From assembly GCA_017456285.1 (NCBI GenBank), contig JAFTJQ010000004.1, positions 62,001 through 126,000 on the forward strand: a stretch of 64,000 nucleotides of DNA, in the 5' to 3' direction. The position numbers and the translations under genes are program-made. Each line of letters opens with the position of its first letter. Positions within the stretch are counted from its first letter, which is position 1. Below, piece by piece: positions 62,664 through 64,000 of the stretch. Origin of the DNA: Lentisphaeria bacterium. GTDB lineage: Bacteria; Verrucomicrobiota; Lentisphaeria; Victivallales; Victivallaceae. The notes beneath the pieces are model-generated. The model made no database searches. It saw only the letters and a list, made by a program, of their open reading frames with translations, and was not told the origin of the DNA.

Positions 62664-64000
62664 TTAAAACTTTTTGAACTTTTTTAATTTAGGATAAAAT
62701 TCTGACATAACTCGAACATATTTTTCACTGTCAAACGGCGGAATACCTGCTTGATAATGGTTAAAATATGTTTCGCCATTGCAATTCCATTTAATAATGT
62801 AAATTTCACCATTGCGGAGTTTAACTTGCGGAAGTTTCTGCAAGGTATTTTCGCCGACGGCAAATTCGCCCCGTGCCACTTCCTCTTTGGTATCGCCATT
62901 ATAAATTGTGTAATCTCCACTCAAAGCAACGGAACTATCATTAACCGCTACAACCGTATGAGAAATACCGTCAATTTCAGGTTCTCTGATACCGATAATA
63001 AGCGGCTGCTGGATATTTTTGATATAATCAAATGCCAATTTTTTGCTGAAATAATAATCAACTACCGAATCAGAAAATTGCGGCCAGCCGTCAATCATAT
63101 TCCACCAGATAAGACCACTGCGGCGATCTCTGGTCAAACGGAAATTCTCAATAAAAAACTTCTTCGCTTCAGCCTGTACAATCTGCGATGCTCCGACAAA
63201 AGTTTCAACATCATCAGGCATATAACCGAAAACATTTTTTACCTGCTTATCCATAAGTTCATTTCTGAATGCCCAAGGTCCTTTGACATCTCCGCAAGGT
63301 TGTGAAGCGTGACAAATCCAGCCTAAATCATTATTAGCTGCACTCTTTGACTTCAGAGTTGACTTATCAACAAATTTCTCCAAACTTTCAAAATTCGGCA
63401 TTCCGTGATAACCGATTTCACTTGCAAAAAGTGCCGCAGGATCGATGTAATAACGGCTTTTGTAATAATCACGGGGACCCCACAAGTGATTTTCAGGCGC
63501 TTTGTCACCGATGTCATCATACAAAACATTGAGTGACGGTGGAAAATACGGTGAACTTGGCAGATAATCTCTTGCTGTATCATACAAACGCAAAACTTCC
63601 GGCAATACTTCACGGGTAATTCGGTTTTTCTCCGGCGAAAAACGCTTTCTCAAAGTGTGTGACCATGAGATAAATACATCTACCTCATTATCACCGCACC
63701 AAAGTCCCAAAGACGGGTGGTGTCTCAACTTTTTAACCACCGCTTCAGCCTCAATTTTTACACGGGAGAGAAATTCATCATCCTGCGGATTAAATGCACA
63801 GGCAAACATAAAGTCCTGCCAAATCAAAAATCCCATCTCATCGCAAAGGTCAAAAAATTCATTGTCTTCGTAAACTCCGCCGCCCCAACAGCGAATCACA
63901 TTTGAATTTGATTCCTTGAATAACTCCAAAATTGCACGGAATTTTTCGCTTGTTTCTTCTCCATGTAATGCCTCGGTCGGCACCCAATTTGAACCTTTGA
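62664..64000 (-). CDS. GH2 beta-mannosidase-type enzyme, C-terminal part (cut by window edge)
   Basis: At least 444 codons; the frame is open to base 64000, and its 5' part is outside the window. KGSNWVPTEALHGE, SNVIRCWGGGVYEDNEFFDL and LGLWCGDNEVDVF are beta-mannosidase motifs; the Glu of GDNE is the expected acid/base, and Glu of FASEIGYHGMPNF the nucleophile. The C-terminal 150 residues are the Ig-like domains. Hydrolyses terminal beta-mannose. A GTG at 63983 is internal and should not be taken as the start. Confidence 0.88.
   Translation of the reverse strand, partial: KGSNWVPTEALHGEETSEKFRAILELFKESNSNVIRCWGGGVYEDNEFFDLCDEMGFLIWQDFMFACAFNPQDDEFLSRVKIEAEAVVKKLRHHPSLGLWCGDNEVDVFISWSHTLRKRFSPEKNRITREVLPEVLRLYDTARDYLPSSPYFPPSLNVLYDDIGDKAPENHLWGPRDYYKSRYYIDPAALFASEIGYHGMPNFESLEKFVDKSTLKSKSAANNDLGWICHASQPCGDVKGPWAFRNELMDKQVKNVFGYMPDDVETFVGASQIVQAEAKKFFIENFRLTRDRRSGLIWWNMIDGWPQFSDSVVDYYFSKKLAFDYIKNIQQPLIIGIREPEIDGISHTVVAVNDSSVALSGDYTIYNGDTKEEVARGEFAVGENTLQKLPQVKLRNGEIYIIKWNCNGETYFNHYQAGIPPFDSEKYVRVMSEFYPKLKKFKKF

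Noticed and set aside
62751-63305. 184-codon plus-strand frame
   Set aside because: Antisense to the beta-mannosidase gene and without signals of its own.
1-64000. tRNA, rRNA, CRISPR array, insertion sequence or prophage
   Set aside because: Intergenic spaces were read and none shows a cloverleaf with CCA-type end, regularly spaced repeats, transposase motifs or terminal inverted repeats with target duplications.

Overview
The window reads as chromosomal DNA of an AT-rich, Gram-negative anaerobe of the PVC superphylum, most likely a Lentisphaerota (Victivallales-like) gut or sediment bacterium. This is inference from gene content: three prepilin-like proteins with the [18 protein letters not shown] start and a C-terminal H-X9-DG motif, a style common in Lentisphaerota and Planctomycetota; many unusual glycoside hydrolases; a lipoprotein; and a ferredoxin-thioredoxin-reductase-like protein. 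No rRNA, tRNA, insertion sequence, phage gene or CRISPR array was seen.

Layout. 1-12815: a polysaccharide-use locus. A minus-strand operon starts with a pseudopilin (9399-10124) and continues with a large secreted protein, a GH95-like hydrolase, a MelB-type sugar symporter, a sialate-O-acetylesterase-type esterase and the start of a GH2 enzyme cut by the window edge. Divergent from it are a CE7 acetyl esterase and an AraC regulator. 12816-13996: a short structured leader RNA with its own promoter and terminator-like end, ahead of an EamA transporter. 14042-18102: a cobalamin riboswitch followed by a second pseudopilin and then btuF-btuC-btuD, with thioredoxin and an FTR-like protein just upstream. 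18484-24717: housekeeping operon nusA-infB-rbfA-nrnA-truB-pyrF, closed by a bidirectional terminator. 24783-29493: a catabolic cluster (MFS carrier, two paralogous amidohydrolases, SMR-like membrane protein, N-acetylneuraminate-lyase-family aldolase). 29837-35326: an ion-transport operon with two tandem Na/Pi cotransporters and a Ca/Na-type antiporter. 35506-42558: NifX-like protein, ligA, asd, rhomboid protease, queA and a lipoprotein. 42903-54402: a second carbohydrate locus with AraC, a third pseudopilin, two secreted proteins, a sodium-solute symporter, a GH94-like phosphorylase, and a separate dehydrogenase-GH36 unit. 54568-58796: Sir2, CDF metal transporter, aroE, tyrS. 58936-64000: a third carbohydrate cluster with GH78-like, AGE-type epimerase, DUF4434-like and GH2 beta-mannosidase genes.

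The most striking pattern is that all three pseudopilins lead the structural genes of substrate-acquisition operons: two for glycans, one for vitamin B12. In the B12 case the pseudopilin sits directly behind a cobalamin riboswitch, where a TonB-dependent BtuB receptor would often be found. No SusC/SusD or TonB receptor is present in the window. I infer that these H-X9-DG pseudopilins may be substrate-matched surface or periplasmic capture proteins.

Reading intergenic regions also gave a recurrent promoter architecture, TTGnnn-16-TATATT, used here to support gene starts and transcription units. Product calls rest on motif reading without database searches. The least certain are the 1044-aa secreted protein, the 565-aa secreted protein, the 376-aa lipoprotein and the 168-aa membrane protein.
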